64,000 nucleotides of DNA from Fallopia convolvulus. Taxonomy: Eukaryota; Streptophyta; Magnoliopsida; Caryophyllales; Polygonaceae. The notes beneath the pieces were generated by a model, which saw only the letters and a program-made list of their open reading frames with translations, made no database searches and was not told where the DNA came from. The DNA is taken from contig OZ024721.1 in NCBI GenBank assembly GCA_964016875.1, positions 12,578,109 through 12,642,108 of the forward strand, given 5' to 3'. A program made the position numbers and the translations under genes. Numbering within the stretch: the first letter of the stretch is position 1; the number at the start of each line of letters is the position of its first letter. Below are positions 22,451 to 34,213 of the stretch, in pieces.

Positions 22451-24505
22451 TCATGTGTCGTCTGCATCGCTTCCACTGATGTGGACTTCATGACTTGCCC
22501 AATAGCTGCTACCGTCTGGTCCCGAAATCTTAAACCTGCACATATTTAACAGAATTGCATCTCAAACTTTGCAAATTTTTCTATTTTTAGTGTTGTCTAT
22601 GATATACTAACCGCTCAAGAACAGATTTCCCTTCCTTGTACTTCTGGTTCTTGTCATGGGCAGTTTCCTAAAAGACAATATATGAGCAATTGAATTAGTA
22701 GAAGCTCTCTTTACATATTTATATATATTGGTGTTTGTGGAATGCTTACGTATCTCCATCCAACAATTGATCCACAGCCAACACAAAAGATATCAGCGAC
22801 AGTGTGCAATCCTGTCATCATCATTCTGTCTTCAAGCTCTCCTATGGTTACGTTTACTCTGAAATAGCATTAAGCATGAAACTTAAATCTATAAAGCAGT
22901 GTCAAGATAATTTCACCCCTATGGAATTTCAACTATGATTACAAGCATGCATAGTGATCAATTCTAACTTCAAGTTCCACATGATAGTTAGGAATTAAGC
23001 TTCAGCAGGACTTATATCACAAAAGACAACTGCTTGGAAGAAATGAGGCATGTGTAAATGTCAATAAGGAATATTTTCCAAATTTAACAATGTAAATTTT
23101 GTTGTTGTGAATTAGGGTGAATTCGTTGAGCAATGAAGAGCAAACTATATATAGCCCCAGAAATCCCGATAAATTACATTCTATTCTTAATCCTGATATA
23201 AGTAGGACTTCGGCCCATGGCTTAGCACTTGCTTGCTCAACTAGGCCCAGTTGCTGTACATTCTGATTTCAGGTCATCTTAATTCACAATGAGACACCCA
23301 AAAGTCATGGTTTGCATACAAATGCTACATGAGTATCTCAAATAGTTGGTTGTCTCAAATAGTGTTCTAATATTAAAGGATCCCAAGAGGTCATCTCATT
23401 AAGAAAAACTTACACCTTGCGGAAGAGGTAAGCTTTTCCATGCCTGCTGTGGAAAGACTGAATAAACAACACATGCAAAACCTTAGTCAGATGACAATAG
23501 CCTTTCACAAAAGCCTCCCCCATAAAATCAAAATATCATAGAGAATAGAGTATCTCACATAAATATGCATATGATAAGCTATCAGAAATATGAATCTAAC
23601 TGTGCTAATGATTTGCACCAAGTATTAGACTGAATTCTTTCCATTAAACTATTCCTTTTAAGATCACATCTCGAACCAGAACTTTGAAGAATGCTTATGG
23701 GATAAAACTTGAAGGATGGGAAGAACTTTTTTGTGGTTATAAACAGCAGTATCATTTTCTGACATTGAACAGGATGATCAAAACAGCAGTATCACAAAAT
23801 AGAAGATTGTTCATTCTAGCATTTGTCAAACACTCCATGAAGGACCCAAGTATTGAGCATGGTAAATCACATACTATCATACTAACCAGCAATAATGACA
23901 GCCAAATATTACCACAAAAAACAGCACTAGACAAATAAAGAAACAATTCAATTCAATTAATTTCAAACCAACAGATCATCATAAAGTATGCATAAGAGAA
24001 AAGGCAGTCAAAGCAAGTCAGATCAGATTTATCTCCCCTTTCAGCCAATCAGTGAAAGAACTACCCACCAACTCATTTACTCATTTTAGCAACAATAAGG
24101 GCAATCAAAGATCAAATTTGGAAAATATTACCACCCAAACATTGCAAATATCCAAATAAAGCTACCAGATGATTTTTCAAAAAATCACTTGAAAAATCAT
24201 CTAAGAACTTATACCGCTCTCATCGCCAATTTGGTCAAGGCTACCCAACAAACAAAACCATACAATTCACAAAATCCAAGGATACCTAGAAAAGAACATG
24301 CAAAATAAGCAAAAACCCAATTCGCGGAATCACCAAGAACATCAGAAAAAAGGAACAGAAAACCAAGAAACTGAATCGATAAAGTAGAGAAAGAGGCCGA
24401 TTTAAGCACCTTAGAAACGATTTCTTCACAAAGAGCAAGATGAGTGCGGCAGTGCTTGCAACTATAAATCCTCCCTTCCAGATGCACCAAGAACAGCCTC
24501 CCCAT
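22451..24505 (-). CDS. Yippee-like zinc-binding protein (five exons, apparently intact)
   Basis: Exons on the minus strand: 24505-24410, 23457-23414, 22858-22750, 22667-22612 and 22535-22451 (TGA at 22451-22453). They join in phase to 390 nt, 129 residues, all with GT-AG introns. The protein starts MGRLFLVHLEG, has CKHC at residues 16-19 and CVGC at 72-75, giving the canonical CX2C-X52-CX2C Yippee zinc site. It includes the family hallmark VVNVTIGELEDRMMMTG and then HTVADIFCVGCGSIVGWRYE, KNQKYKEGKSVLE and SYWASHEVH. Yippee/YPEL proteins are small, conserved eukaryotic proteins; in plants their biochemical role is poorly known. The ATG at 24505 matches the family start; an in-frame upstream ATG at 24610 would add a 35-residue hydrophobic stretch and is probably 5' UTR. 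This is the only gene in the window that looks functional. Confidence 0.95.
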
Positions 24506-24840
24506 TTTCCCCACTTTTTTCTCTCCCTCAATCGAAAAAATATTTCCTGCGGGAAACGAGAAAGAGACCAAGAAGAGATGATGCCCAGGAAACAGAATAA
24601 AAAAATTCAATTCAATTCAGAGTTGGTGTTCAAAACAAATAACAATTGGGACGCGGAAGAGCAGATTTTGGTGTAACAAAATGAATGAAATTATGGGTAG
24701 AAGTAGATTAAATTAGAGAAAAGAAAAATCAGGAGAAAGAAAGAAACGGAACATGTGAGTGGGGGTTGAATAATGAAAATATTACCTCCTGGCTTCTGCT
24801 GGAAAGTGGAATCCCAAAGAAATGGGTGGAAAAAAAAAAA

Positions 24841-25338
24841 GGGAAATTTCTTTTGGTACCCTTAAATTTTTGCCTTTTTTTTTGGTGTCCAAGATAAAAA
24901 TTTATTTCTTTTGGTACCCTTGAGGTTTTGGCTTTTCTCATTGACGCCCCTCTCCGGTTCAAATTAGTCAATTTCAAGCTTACAATTATGTTCATCACCC
25001 TTAAATTAGTAGGATTTGACTATTAAAATATCAAAATTCATAACCAAACTACATCAATTTGAATTTTTAAACAATTTTGTAAACAACCCCTTAAAATAGA
25101 GGATTGTTTAAAAATTCAAATTGATGTAGTTTGGTTATGAATTTAAGTGTTTTAAGAGTTGAATCCTACTAATTTAAGGGTGATGAATATAATGGTAAGC
25201 TTGAAATTAGCTAATTTGAACCGGGGAGGGGCGTCAACGGGAAAAGCCAAAACCTCAAGGGTACCAAAAGGAATAAGTTTTTTTCTTGGGCACCAAAAGA
25301 AAAAGGCAAAACCTTAAGGGCACCAAAAGGAATTTCCC
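24841..25338. mobile_element. 498-bp MITE with long inverted repeats upstream of the Yippee-like gene
   Basis: Starts gggaaatttcttttggtacc and ends in the matching ggtgcc.aaaaggaatttccc complement. The inverted arms extend to the centre (aattcaaattgatgtagttt near 25106 against its complement near 25044). Flanks are A-rich (aaaaaaaaa / aaaataaaa), so a 9-bp duplication is possible but not decisive. No coding capacity; likely Mutator-type. It begins about 340 bp upstream of the gene's start codon, inside or next to its promoter. Confidence 0.75.
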
Positions 25339-25720
25339 AAAATAAAATCAAAGCCGAACAAATTATATGACTTTTATTAATAGCGTTTATCATAAAAATC
25401 AAATAAATTGGCGTTTTTTTTCATAAACATTATAAAAAAAATTAATTTAATAATACTTTATTAAACAAACGTACAAATAAGTTTTCTTTCAAGTATTTCA
25501 AAAATACTTATATAATAATGAAAAGGAGTTTTTTGGGGGCAAATTTTTTAAATTAAAGTGAGTGAACCCTAAAAAAATTAACAAATCTTATCAAGTTTTT
25601 TAAACTTGGTATTAAAGAAAAATATTTTATTTGGAAAATAAAATTGTATGTTTTAACCATTATCCGAGTTTGATTTGATATCTTATCATTTTTTAAACAT
25701 TATCGTATGATATTTTTTTT
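25339..25720. other. AT-rich spacer
   Basis: No gene or structured element seen between the MITE and the LINE fragment. Confidence 0.5.
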
Positions 25721-26255
25721 ATGAAAACACACAACTTTATTAACAAAGATCAAGTTCTAATACATCATAAAACTCAATAGCAAAATAAAGAATACTGCAT
25801 ACCACAAAGGGTTCACTCGACCTCTAGTGATTGAGCCAATCAACCGCATTGTTGGCTTCCCTTCTACAAAACAACCACTTACTACAGAGAAACGAATGAC
25901 TTAGATCGATGGCCAAGGCAACAACATCTCCATAGGCATTGTTAGGAATATCTCCTGCATTTACTTTCTGAATTAGTGAAAGAGAGTTAGACTCCACACA
26001 GATTTCAAAACCAAAAGATGATGCAAGTTGTAGACCCCATCTAGCCGCCTCCGCTTTCGCCACATCAATTTCAGTTCCAAATTGAATTCGTTTTGCACCA
26101 GCAAAGATGGTTGCACCACTGTCATCCCTCCCAATTACTCCTATTCCTCCCTCCCTCATTCTTCTTTACTGTTGCATCTACATTGATTTTAATCCATCCC
26201 GGTGGTGGTTTTCTCCATCTCTTCTGATCATCTAAAAGTGTCGTTGGACTGTTTA
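25721..26255 (-). pseudogene. LINE 3' fragment with RNase H-like domain
   Basis: Minus-strand frame with PPPGWIKINVDATVKK, then EGGIGVIGRDDSGATIFAGA, EIDVAKAEAARWGLQLA, VESNSLSLIQKV and CRREANNAVDWLNH. This is the order of the RVT_3 RNase H-like domain of plant LINEs (D in NVDA, E in AEA, D in NNAVDWL). Upstream of its DNA 3' end are ttaataaag and a short A-run (caTaaaaaaaat), as in a LINE tail. The upstream RT and endonuclease parts are missing, a typical 5' truncation. A TAG follows DWLNH. Confidence 0.75.
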
Positions 26256-26364
26256 GGAGAAGATTCGTTGAACCTGCTGAACTCTAAAAAATAAGTCAGA
26301 CCATTGTGTATTATGTCACCAACATCCCTAAACCCGTTCACCCGACTCGGTCATCCGGTTTTTA

Positions 26365-26414
26365 GTCCCACATCGAAAAATTGGTAGAAGGAGAGGAAAG
26401 AGGAGCTTATAAAA
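26365..26414 (+). promoter_or_regulatory. snRNA-type promoter pair (USE plus TATA) without a recognisable RNA gene
   Basis: GTCCCACATCG at 26365-26375 is an exact match to the plant upstream sequence element (RTCCCACATCG), and a TATAAAA lies at 26408-26414, 32 nt further on. That spacing is close to that of RNA polymerase II-transcribed plant U-snRNA genes and longer than that of U6. The expected start is near 26440, but that sequence does not begin like U1, U2, U4, U5 or U6. It is probably a promoter-like repeat fragment. Confidence 0.5.
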
Positions 26415-26689
26415 AGGGGAGGAGAGGAGAAGAGAGTTAAGTGTTTGAAGCCTAATCATAGAGATGGGTTTTGATGTTTTCTAATTAAATCTATTTTTTG
26501 GGCTAATCCATTATGTAGGCCATATATAAACAAGTTTAAATTTTAGTTTAAAATTTAAAGTTTTATTAGATGGATTAAACTGGTTGACTCGTAATCTGAC
26601 CCGTAAACACGGGTTACGGTCATTGGATTGACTCGTGGAAGAAATGAAATTAATTTTCAGCATCTTTTTATAACACCCGAAAAAAACCG

Positions 26690-26840
26690 ACCCGACCCGA
26701 AAACCGACGAGTTTTGGGTGGGTCGGTTTCAGGTGGAACCCGTCGGGTGAAAATACCGGGTCAGGTGGGTGGTTTATAACCGCGGGTCGAGTGGTGGAAG
26801 TAGTCCACCCGAACCCGACCCGACCCATTGCCATGCCTAG
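26690..26840. mobile_element. GGGTCGGG-type MITE remnant
   Basis: Rich in (A)CCGACCC and GGGTCGG words in both orientations, ending gaacccgacccgacccattg then ccatgcctag. Such GGGTCGGGT ends are common in plant hAT-like MITEs. The left terminus and target duplication were not identified. Confidence 0.35.
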
Positions 26841-26993
26841 TTAAGATTGTAAATTTTTGTCTTTTATTATCATGCATGTGACATGCCTATGTTCATTGTT
26901 CACACATTGTATTCTACTATCAACTTAAAGGACTAGTCATTTTTCATGTTCACCTAATATTATTAGTACGAGTGAGATTAGCTAAAAGGTAGG

Positions 26994-27626
26994 GTTGTCA
27001 ATGGGTCGGGTTACGGATGGGTGGCGCACTTCTACTACCCGATCCGCAAGTAAAAATACCCCCTGACCCACCCATCACCCGTGAAATGTTCCGCCCATCA
27101 CCCAAACCACTTGTCACCGGCTGGTTATATGGGTGTTCACCCGTATAACCGTTGTATATTTTTTCATTATTTGTATGAGGCCATTTAATACTAATAATTC
27201 AATACAAAAAACATATGAAGATAATGATTCAATAAGAAAATTATCAATACACTGAGTAAACGTAAATGCATATTCATAAATCATAATTCTAAAAGCAATA
27301 TTACAAAAATATACCATAAAATATATGTTAATGTTAACATGATATTTGAAATTGTTTTCAAAATATGAGAACTTCTTCAAAATATACTATGATAACTAGG
27401 ATTTAAAACGTGTTAAGTGGTGGTTTGGGTGAAACATATGAGGGGTTGGGTGGTGGGTGGGTGACGGGTCGGGTTATTTGGGTGATAAACCCCACCCATA
27501 TCCGACCCGTCACTCGCTTCATCCGTCACCCAATCCTCCTATCACCTGTTTTGTTTGGGTTTTCGCCCATTTATTTTGGGTGCATGGGTTAAACAAGTGG
27601 GTTTGTCAACCCGTGGGTAATTGTCA
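26994..27626. mobile_element. Second GGGTCGGG-type MITE
   Basis: Left end ttgtcaatgggtcgggtt and right end caacccgtgggtaattgtca are imperfect inverted repeats, with further GGGTGACGGGTCGGG-like sub-repeats near each end and an AT-rich core (27170-27400). No coding sequence and no confident target duplication. Confidence 0.45.
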
Positions 27627-27930
27627 GTAGGGCTGAGTGTAGGTTGGTTCAAATCAAAATATGAAGTTGAATCAACCGAACTGAAACTGATATCATTCAA
27701 TTCAGTTTTCGGTTTTGATTCGGTTAAATTTCGATTTGGTTCAATTTATTGGTCAAAGATTGTGTTCCCACCTAATATTATCTTATATGTAAATTAGGAT
27801 AATATCTTTTGTATAGTTGGTTAGTATCTTCTAGTGTTTATTCTCTTTGTAGATATGTATGTTGGTTCCTTACATTGAATCGCCGGTTTATTGCGCCCCG
27901 TTCAGAATTTTATGGCGCCCAGGATTTATG
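27627..27930. other. Spacer
   Basis: Short sequence with a ggttcaatt/ggttttgattcggtt low-complexity patch. No gene. Confidence 0.4.
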
Positions 27931-28190
27931 ATAGCGGTAAAACTTACCGCTAATATTTAAAAAAAAATTGTAAAATGATAGCGGTTGCGGGTGCCGGCAC
28001 CGGTATTTGTAAAATACCGCCGATCGAGAAACGAGTAAAAAAAATTTACCTTTGTTGGTACCGGTAGTGTATACCAGTACCACTATGGTGAAAACAGAAA
28101 TCGGTGCCGGTTTCCGCTACCGAAATTTGTAACACATGCGTATACCGGTACCACTATGGTGAAAACAAAAAAAAATTACCTTTGCTGGTA
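27931..28190. mobile_element. MULE terminal/subterminal sequence, left of the gypsy element
   Basis: Begins atAGCGGtAAAACtTACCGCT, closely matching the reverse complement of the right end of the MULE at about 44748-44774 (AGCGGaAAAACcTACCGCT). Inside are repeated ggtaccggtag and accactatggtgaaaac units (28047-28102, 28140-28168), like the accggtagcggtttccgct block at 44648-44670. It is cut at 28190 by the truncated LTR. It may be the other end of the 38-45 kb MULE, split by the gypsy insertion, or part of another copy. Confidence 0.55.
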
Positions 28191-30286
28191 CCAGCATCCT
28201 AGAAAATCGTAAATAAACTAATGTAAACCCGACCCTACTATGACACGCGCTCTTCACCGCTCTGGCCCGCCATCTGGCCTCGGTTCCTGCACGGTTCCCT
28301 GGTTCATACCTGGAACTGAAAAATAATCCCCAAAGGGTCAGCTACTAATCTATCAAGTTAGAAAGAATACGGAAACTGCAAGACGTTTTAAAAACATTTA
28401 TAAAGTCAGCATCCAAGTCCACAAGCGCAATCATAACTCTAAAGGCCAATGCCTAACTCAGTTATAATTAGTCACACATATCCACATACACATTCACAAA
28501 TACAACCTCATAACAATGCGATTCCTCCTTTTCACAATTCGACTTCCAAGGCGCTCATCGCCGCGCCGAGTGTAGAGGCAGGCCCTCTCACTTCACTTCA
28601 CAATCTCCCTTCTAACCCCGACTAAGCCTCCACTGGAGCACTTTCCAAAACACATAGATAATAATTTTCGTTTTGAAGGGGCACGGTTTCCCTGTCACAC
28701 GGGTCATACATAGCCAACTCTTCCTCCACGCCAGCTACGATGGGCCGTGTCGGAAACGGTACCAACACAGAGAAAACGTTCCAAAAATACCTTTCCGATA
28801 AAATACATTCAAAACCATTTTACGCACACAACAATTCAAGAAGTTCAAAACAATTTAAAAGGTATTCGGGACTAGTTCTCAAAACCCGCCCTACAATAAC
28901 GGTATGCAATCTAACAGGATAGAAAAGAACCGAGAAAGTCGAAAAACGACTTACCTCGAAATTAGGGATCCTTTGATGAAGACAAAAATTTAAGAACACG
29001 AGCGGAAACGATTCCCTAGAAAATTATAAAGTGATAAGTTAGATTAAGTACAAGCCGAACCGAACTAACCCAATTAAGGAGCCACTTTTATTGCCATGAA
29101 ATAACCGAACCTATATAAGGGGAATTCCTAATTAGTAGATATTAATATCTCTAATCCATGCCACCTATTATTATCCCACTAATCTAGAAATCCTAGCCCA
29201 CCAAGACAAACCCAATCCACCTAACAAGTTTCCCGATCCTCCATAACGACGGCCCAAACCCAACAAATTTTTACACTACCAATTCGTATAGCACATGTCC
29301 CAACTTAATTAATTCCTTTCTAATAATAAAACCCATATCCCCACTTAATTAATTCCTTCCTAATAATAAAACCCATATCCACACTTAATTAACTATGTAA
29401 TTTCGTCCACAATTGAACAACGCGTTCTGCCCGTCATCACCTTCGTCGGCGGTTCTGCAACATACCTCCCGCCCTCGCTGACCAACTCCGCCCCCATCGA
29501 CAGCCCCTACAGACCCCTGCCCCCGACCGACGGATCTCGCCCTCTACCCCGACAACACACTAACTAACCCGACAAACAAAGGAGGGTGGGACAGAACTCA
29601 CCAGAAAGTTGACCGTGAATCTCCTTCGAGAATGAGACGACTCCGGCGCAGATGTGGATCGATCGGTGATTAGCACAAACTGAACCGAGGCAATAGGCGC
29701 CGGTTCAGTATCCAGCGATGGTGGCCAACGCGCGATCGAACTCCGTTGGATCAAAAGCAGCGGTGGAGGAACGGGGGTCAAGGTCGACACCCGATTGCAG
29801 CGATCGAGTACCAGTTTGGAAGGAACGCGAACGGACAACGGAAATCCAGTACTTGACGCTCTGGTGGGTCGAAGCTACTGTCCTTCGGTCTTCGACGATG
29901 GCAAAGCCTTGCTTTGAAGGTTGGTCCGGCGGAAATTGACGGGGAAAGACTACGGCACAAAGAGCTCTTCGAAGATGGAGGAAGGGTTGACCTAATGAAA
30001 AGTGGCGGCGGATTTAGGTTGAAGAACGAACGACGTGGATGGATATATAATGGGTACAATATATAATGGGTAGATACATATATGGACGCTATTTAAGATA
30101 TGTATATTAGTTAGGATACGTACACTAGTTAGATAATCTCGGCTAACTAATTTTAACTAATTATTTATATATCTCTAGGGAAAGATAAAGGCTTGCTTAA
30201 GGAGAAATCTACTAGAAATCCCGCTCGAAAAAGCTTATAGTCAAGAAACGGGACCCATACGAGATCGATTAGAACCCATTATTGCA
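28191..30286 (-). mobile_element. 3' LTR of the gypsy element, truncated
   Basis: Starts TGCAATAATGG on the minus strand at 30286, next to the polypurine tract, and matches 38013-35935 of the other LTR. It stops at ccagcatcct (28191), so the final 279 bp (equivalent to 35934-35656) are gone. Visible differences between the copies are mainly transitions. Confidence 0.85.
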
Positions 30287-30300
30287 TACTACCCCCTTAA
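30287..30300 (-). promoter_or_regulatory. Polypurine tract of the gypsy element
   Basis: On the minus strand aagggggtagta sits directly before the LTR start at 30286, following cgggacgaaact. The copy at 38014 keeps the same sequence with one change. Confidence 0.8.
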
Positions 30301-30529
30301 GAAAGTTTCGTCCCGAAACTTTTATAACGAAAGAAAAGATATCTCGAGGTTTTTGCAACCACTCCCCCTACAAAGGGTTCATCCTCGGACCGAAATTTAT
30401 CGATAAAACAAACATAATCAATACTAAACATCCAAAACACACAACACGACAGTCAAATATTTAATCAGTCAAATAGGCAAGTCAAAGTGACAACAATCAC
30501 GAAGTAATCACCGAATCTAAAACAATTCA

Positions 30530-31850
30530 CTAATTACTAACCTTCCCCTCAAACGCCTCTACTAAACTCGGATAGATCTGTGGGTAACTCTCACTCATCC
30601 GGGACTCAGTCTCCCAAGTGGCCTCCTCGACTCCCCGTCGAGACCACTGAATCAGCACCAAAGGAATCTCCTTGTTCCGCAGTTTCTTCATTCGTCGATC
30701 AAGAACCTTCAATGGTTGTTCCCGGAAAGTATGATCTGGTTCTACCACCAACTCCTCATAATTTAGTCGGTGACTAGGATCCGGGACATACTGTCTCAGC
30801 TGTGAAACATGGAATACAGGGTGCACTCCTTCTAAAGTCGGCGGCAATGCTAGTCTGTAAGCCACCTCGCCTACTCTCTCCAGAATCTCGAACGAACCGA
30901 TATATCGGGGACTCAGCTTCCCTTTCACCCCAAATCTCCTGACCCCACGGGTAGGCGATACTCTCAACCAGACGTGTGCTCCTACCTCAAACTCCAACGG
31001 TCTACGCCTCTTGTCTGCATAGGACTTCTGGCGACTCTGAGCAGCTAACATTCTCTCTCTGATTAAGGCCACTTTCCCGATCGTCTCCTCAATCATTTTT
31101 GGCCTCTCACCTACTACATCTGAGGGATCATCCCAACACAGCGGTGTCCTACATCTCCGACCATATAAAGCCTCATAAGGAGCCATTTGAATCGACGAGT
31201 GCCAGCTGTTATTATAAGCAAACTCTACCAAATCCAAATGGTCTGACCACTGACCTCCCCAGTCTAGTACGCATGACCTTAGCATGTCCTCTAAAGTCTG
31301 AATCGTCCTCTCTGTTTGGCCGTCTGACTGCGGGTGGTAAGTAGTCGGGAAATGCAATCTCGTCCCCAGTGCCTCATGTACCTGCTGCCAGTATCTGGAA
31401 GTGAAACGTCCGTCACGATCAGACACGATCGTCTTAGGCACTCCATGTAGTCTAACTATCTGGCTGATAAACACCTCTACTAGCTTGCTTACTTACCATG
31501 TCTCCCTGATAGGCAAAAAGCGAGCAGTCTTCGTCAGTCTATCCACCACTACCCAAATGGCATCGTGGCCTCTGCTGGGTCTCAAACCTGTGACGAAATC
31601 CATGGAGATGTCCTCCCCACTTCCATTCTGGAATAGAGAGTGACTGGAGCATTCCTCCAGGTCTCTGGTGCTCGATCTTCACCTGCTGGCAAACTTGACA
31701 CTTTGCGACAAATCTCGCTACATCCGGTTTCATGCCATCCCACCAATAAAACTGTCGCAACTCCTTGTATATCTTACTCGCCCCGGGGTGGATTAAGTAA
31801 GGTGTAGCATGGGCCTCTTGCAAAATTTTCTGCCTCAACTCTGCATCTCA
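30530..31850 (-). pseudogene. Integrase and chromodomain-like end of the gypsy pol
   Basis: The zinc-binding HHCC region (HPGASKIYKELRQFYWWDG and then CQVCQ) is near 31790-31690. A one-base insertion near 31615 shifts the frame across the first catalytic Asp (MDF). The core resumes as VSDRDGRF (Asp) and DGQTERTIQTLED (Glu), then NNSWHSSIQMAPYEALYGRR, HVWLRVSPTRGVRRFG and LVLIQWSRRGVEEATW. A TAA at 31493-31495 stands where the related element at 17.2 kb has Gln (ETWQMNK). A TGA at 31848-31850 separates it from the upstream RNase H frame. Compared with the 17-18 kb copy, this one preserves Trp and Gln at the positions where that copy has stops. Confidence 0.9.
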
Positions 31851-34213
31851 AGGCACACAAATCCAACCGCGTAGGCACAAAATACCATCTGCTCTCTCCG
31901 CAAAGTCGGGTGCCTCTCCACGGCTCAATCTTTGCCTCAGATCCTGAATCATCAAGTAACTCTCCTGCTTCTGCCTCACTTCTTGAAGCAAGGACGGTTG
32001 ACACTCCAAGGCTCTCAGATTGCCCTGATAACGCTGAATCCGCACCTCAATACCGTATCTCGTCAATTCTCTCTGTAACTCTGGCTGAATTGTCAAATGA
32101 GCCAACATACGCTCCTGAGGCGTCTTCCTGCTCAGGGCATCAGCGACCACATTTGCTTTCCCTGGGTGGTAAAAGATCTCAAGGTCGTAGTCCTTCAGTA
32201 ACTCAAGACATCTTCTCTATCTCATATTCAACTTCCTCTGTGTGAAGATGTACTTGAGGCTCTTATGATCTGTCATTACTTTGCAGGTACTCCCATACAA
32301 GTAATGACGCCAAATTTTTAGAGCATGTACCAAAACTGCCAGCTCCAAGTCATGAGTGGGGCAATTTTGCTTGTTTGGTTTCAACTGTCTGGAGGCGTAA
32401 GCAATCACCCTGTCCCTCTGCATCAGTACACAGCCCATGCCTACCTTGGAGGCGTTAGTGTAAATTACAAAATCCTCATTCCCCTGCGGAAGAGCAAGTA
32501 TAGGAGTTGAAGTCAACCTCCCCTTTAGCTCGTCAAAACTCCGCTGGCAGGCTTCATTCCATTCAAAACGAGTGGTCTTCTTAAGCAGGTTGGTAAGTGG
32601 TTGGGCTATTCGGGAAAACCCTTCCACAAACCTTTTGTGGTACCCTGCTAATCCCAGAAAACTCCGCACTTCCTTCACATTCTTCGGAGGCTCCCAGGCC
32701 TTTACAACTTCAATCTTCAAAGGGTCCACCATAACTCCTTGGGCGGATACCACGTGACCTAGAAAGGTAACTTCAGGCAGCCAGAAATCACACTTGGACA
32801 GCTTAGCAAACAACCGATGATGTCTTAATGCTCCCAACACCAGCCTAAGATGCTCGGCGTGCTCCTCCTTACTCCTAGAATAGATCAAAATATCGTCGAT
32901 GAACACTACTACAAATCTGTCCAAGTAGTCTATAAACACCCGATTCATCAGCTCCATAAATACAGCGGGTGCATTCGTCAATCCGAACGGCATCACTACA
33001 AACTCATAATGTCCATATCTCGTTCGGAAGGCCGTCTTGGGAATATCCTCTTCCCGAATTCTCAGCTGGTGGTATCCCGGCCTCAAATCCACTTTGGAGA
33101 ACACTGTAGCCCCTGTAACTAATCCAATAAATCATCTATACGTGGCAGCGGATACTTGTTCTTGATGGTAACTCGATTCAACTCTCGGTAGTCGATACAC
33201 AGACGAAGAGAACCATCCTTCTTCTTTACAAACAAGACTGGATCTCCCCATGGCGAAGCACTCGGTCGTACGTACCCCTTCTCCAATAACTCCTCCAATT
33301 GAGCCTTCAGTTCCTGCATTTCCATTGGGGCCATGGGATATGGGGCTCTCGAAATCGGTCTCGTCCTAGGCTCCAACTCAATACCAAAGTCTACCTCTCT
33401 CTGAGGAGATAGTCTTGGAAGCTCCTCGGGAAAAACGTCCTCAAACTCGCACACTACAGGTATATCCTGAATGTGCGGTCTCTCCTTGTCCCCCTGTAGG
33501 ACATAACACCAATATCCTACACCTCCATCACTGAGCAACTTGGCGGCCTTTACCATACTAATCACCGATCCGGGTCCCTCCTGCTCTAACTTCTGACATA
33601 CGTGTCTGGTCCCATCATCCGCTGTCACTGTAACTGTACCCTTGTATGCATCCAAAACTGCTCGGTAGCGTCTCATCCAGTCCATTCCTAGAATTACATC
33701 ATCGTCTGGCGACAACTGCATTACTATAAAATCTGCATACCAATCCATATTCCCTATTCTAATAGGGCACTGTAAAATCTCCTTATTCCCGCTCACCTTA
33801 CTGCCGTCAGGCAGCCCCACAACGAAAGACACCCCCTCAGTGCAAGTCAGTCCTAGTCTAGCCACGCAAGCAGAAGACATAAAAGAATGGGTAGCACCCG
33901 TATCAAACAGTATATGAACAGGTCTAGACTGAATCCAAATCGTACCTATAGCAGTCGGCGCGTGTAAGGCGTCAGCCCTCCTCATCTCAAACATACGAGG
34001 CTGACTGCCCCCAGCAGTACTAACTTCTGCGCTGCGACCTCTGCCCTGACTTGGTGCCTGTTGAAACTGTTGAGGCTGACGACGTGGCACCTCGTTCACT
34101 GTCCTCGGTGAAGATCCCTGTGAGGGTGCTCCAACATTACAGTACTGTTGTAAATGGCCAGGCTTCCCACAACTGAAGCAACTCCTGACTGGCTTCGGAC
34201 ACTGACTCCTCAA
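31851..34213 (-). pseudogene. Protease, reverse transcriptase and RNase H of the gypsy pol
   Basis: Starting in the second zinc knuckle (CFSCGKPGHLQQYC), it holds protease with ILFDTGATHSFM (Asp near 33904), then RT with LFVKKKDGSLRLCIDYRELN, PGYHQLRIREED, FGLTNAPAVFM and the VFIDD active site (Asp near 32897). RNase H begins at VIYTNASKVG, where the first catalytic Asp is replaced by Asn (codon 32454-32456, AAC). It continues YASRQLKPNKQNCPTHDLEL, MTDHKSLKYI and HPGKANVVADALSR. In-frame stops lie at 33119-33121 and 32217-32219 (both TAG where CAG/Gln is expected from context). Enzymatically dead. Confidence 0.92.

Noticed and set aside
24506..24610. N-terminal extension of the Yippee-like protein from an upstream in-frame ATG
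   Set aside because: Known family members begin at MGRLF-type starts; the extension is hydrophobic and not conserved, so it is more likely 5' UTR.
26440..26500. Possible U-snRNA gene downstream of the USE/TATA pair
   Set aside because: The sequence does not start like any of U1, U2, U4, U5 or U6, and no Sm-site-plus-hairpin structure was evident.
29560..30059. Overlapping GC-rich frames near 29.6-30.0 kb
   Set aside because: They lie inside the LTR (repeated at 37.4-37.8 kb) on both strands with no domain.
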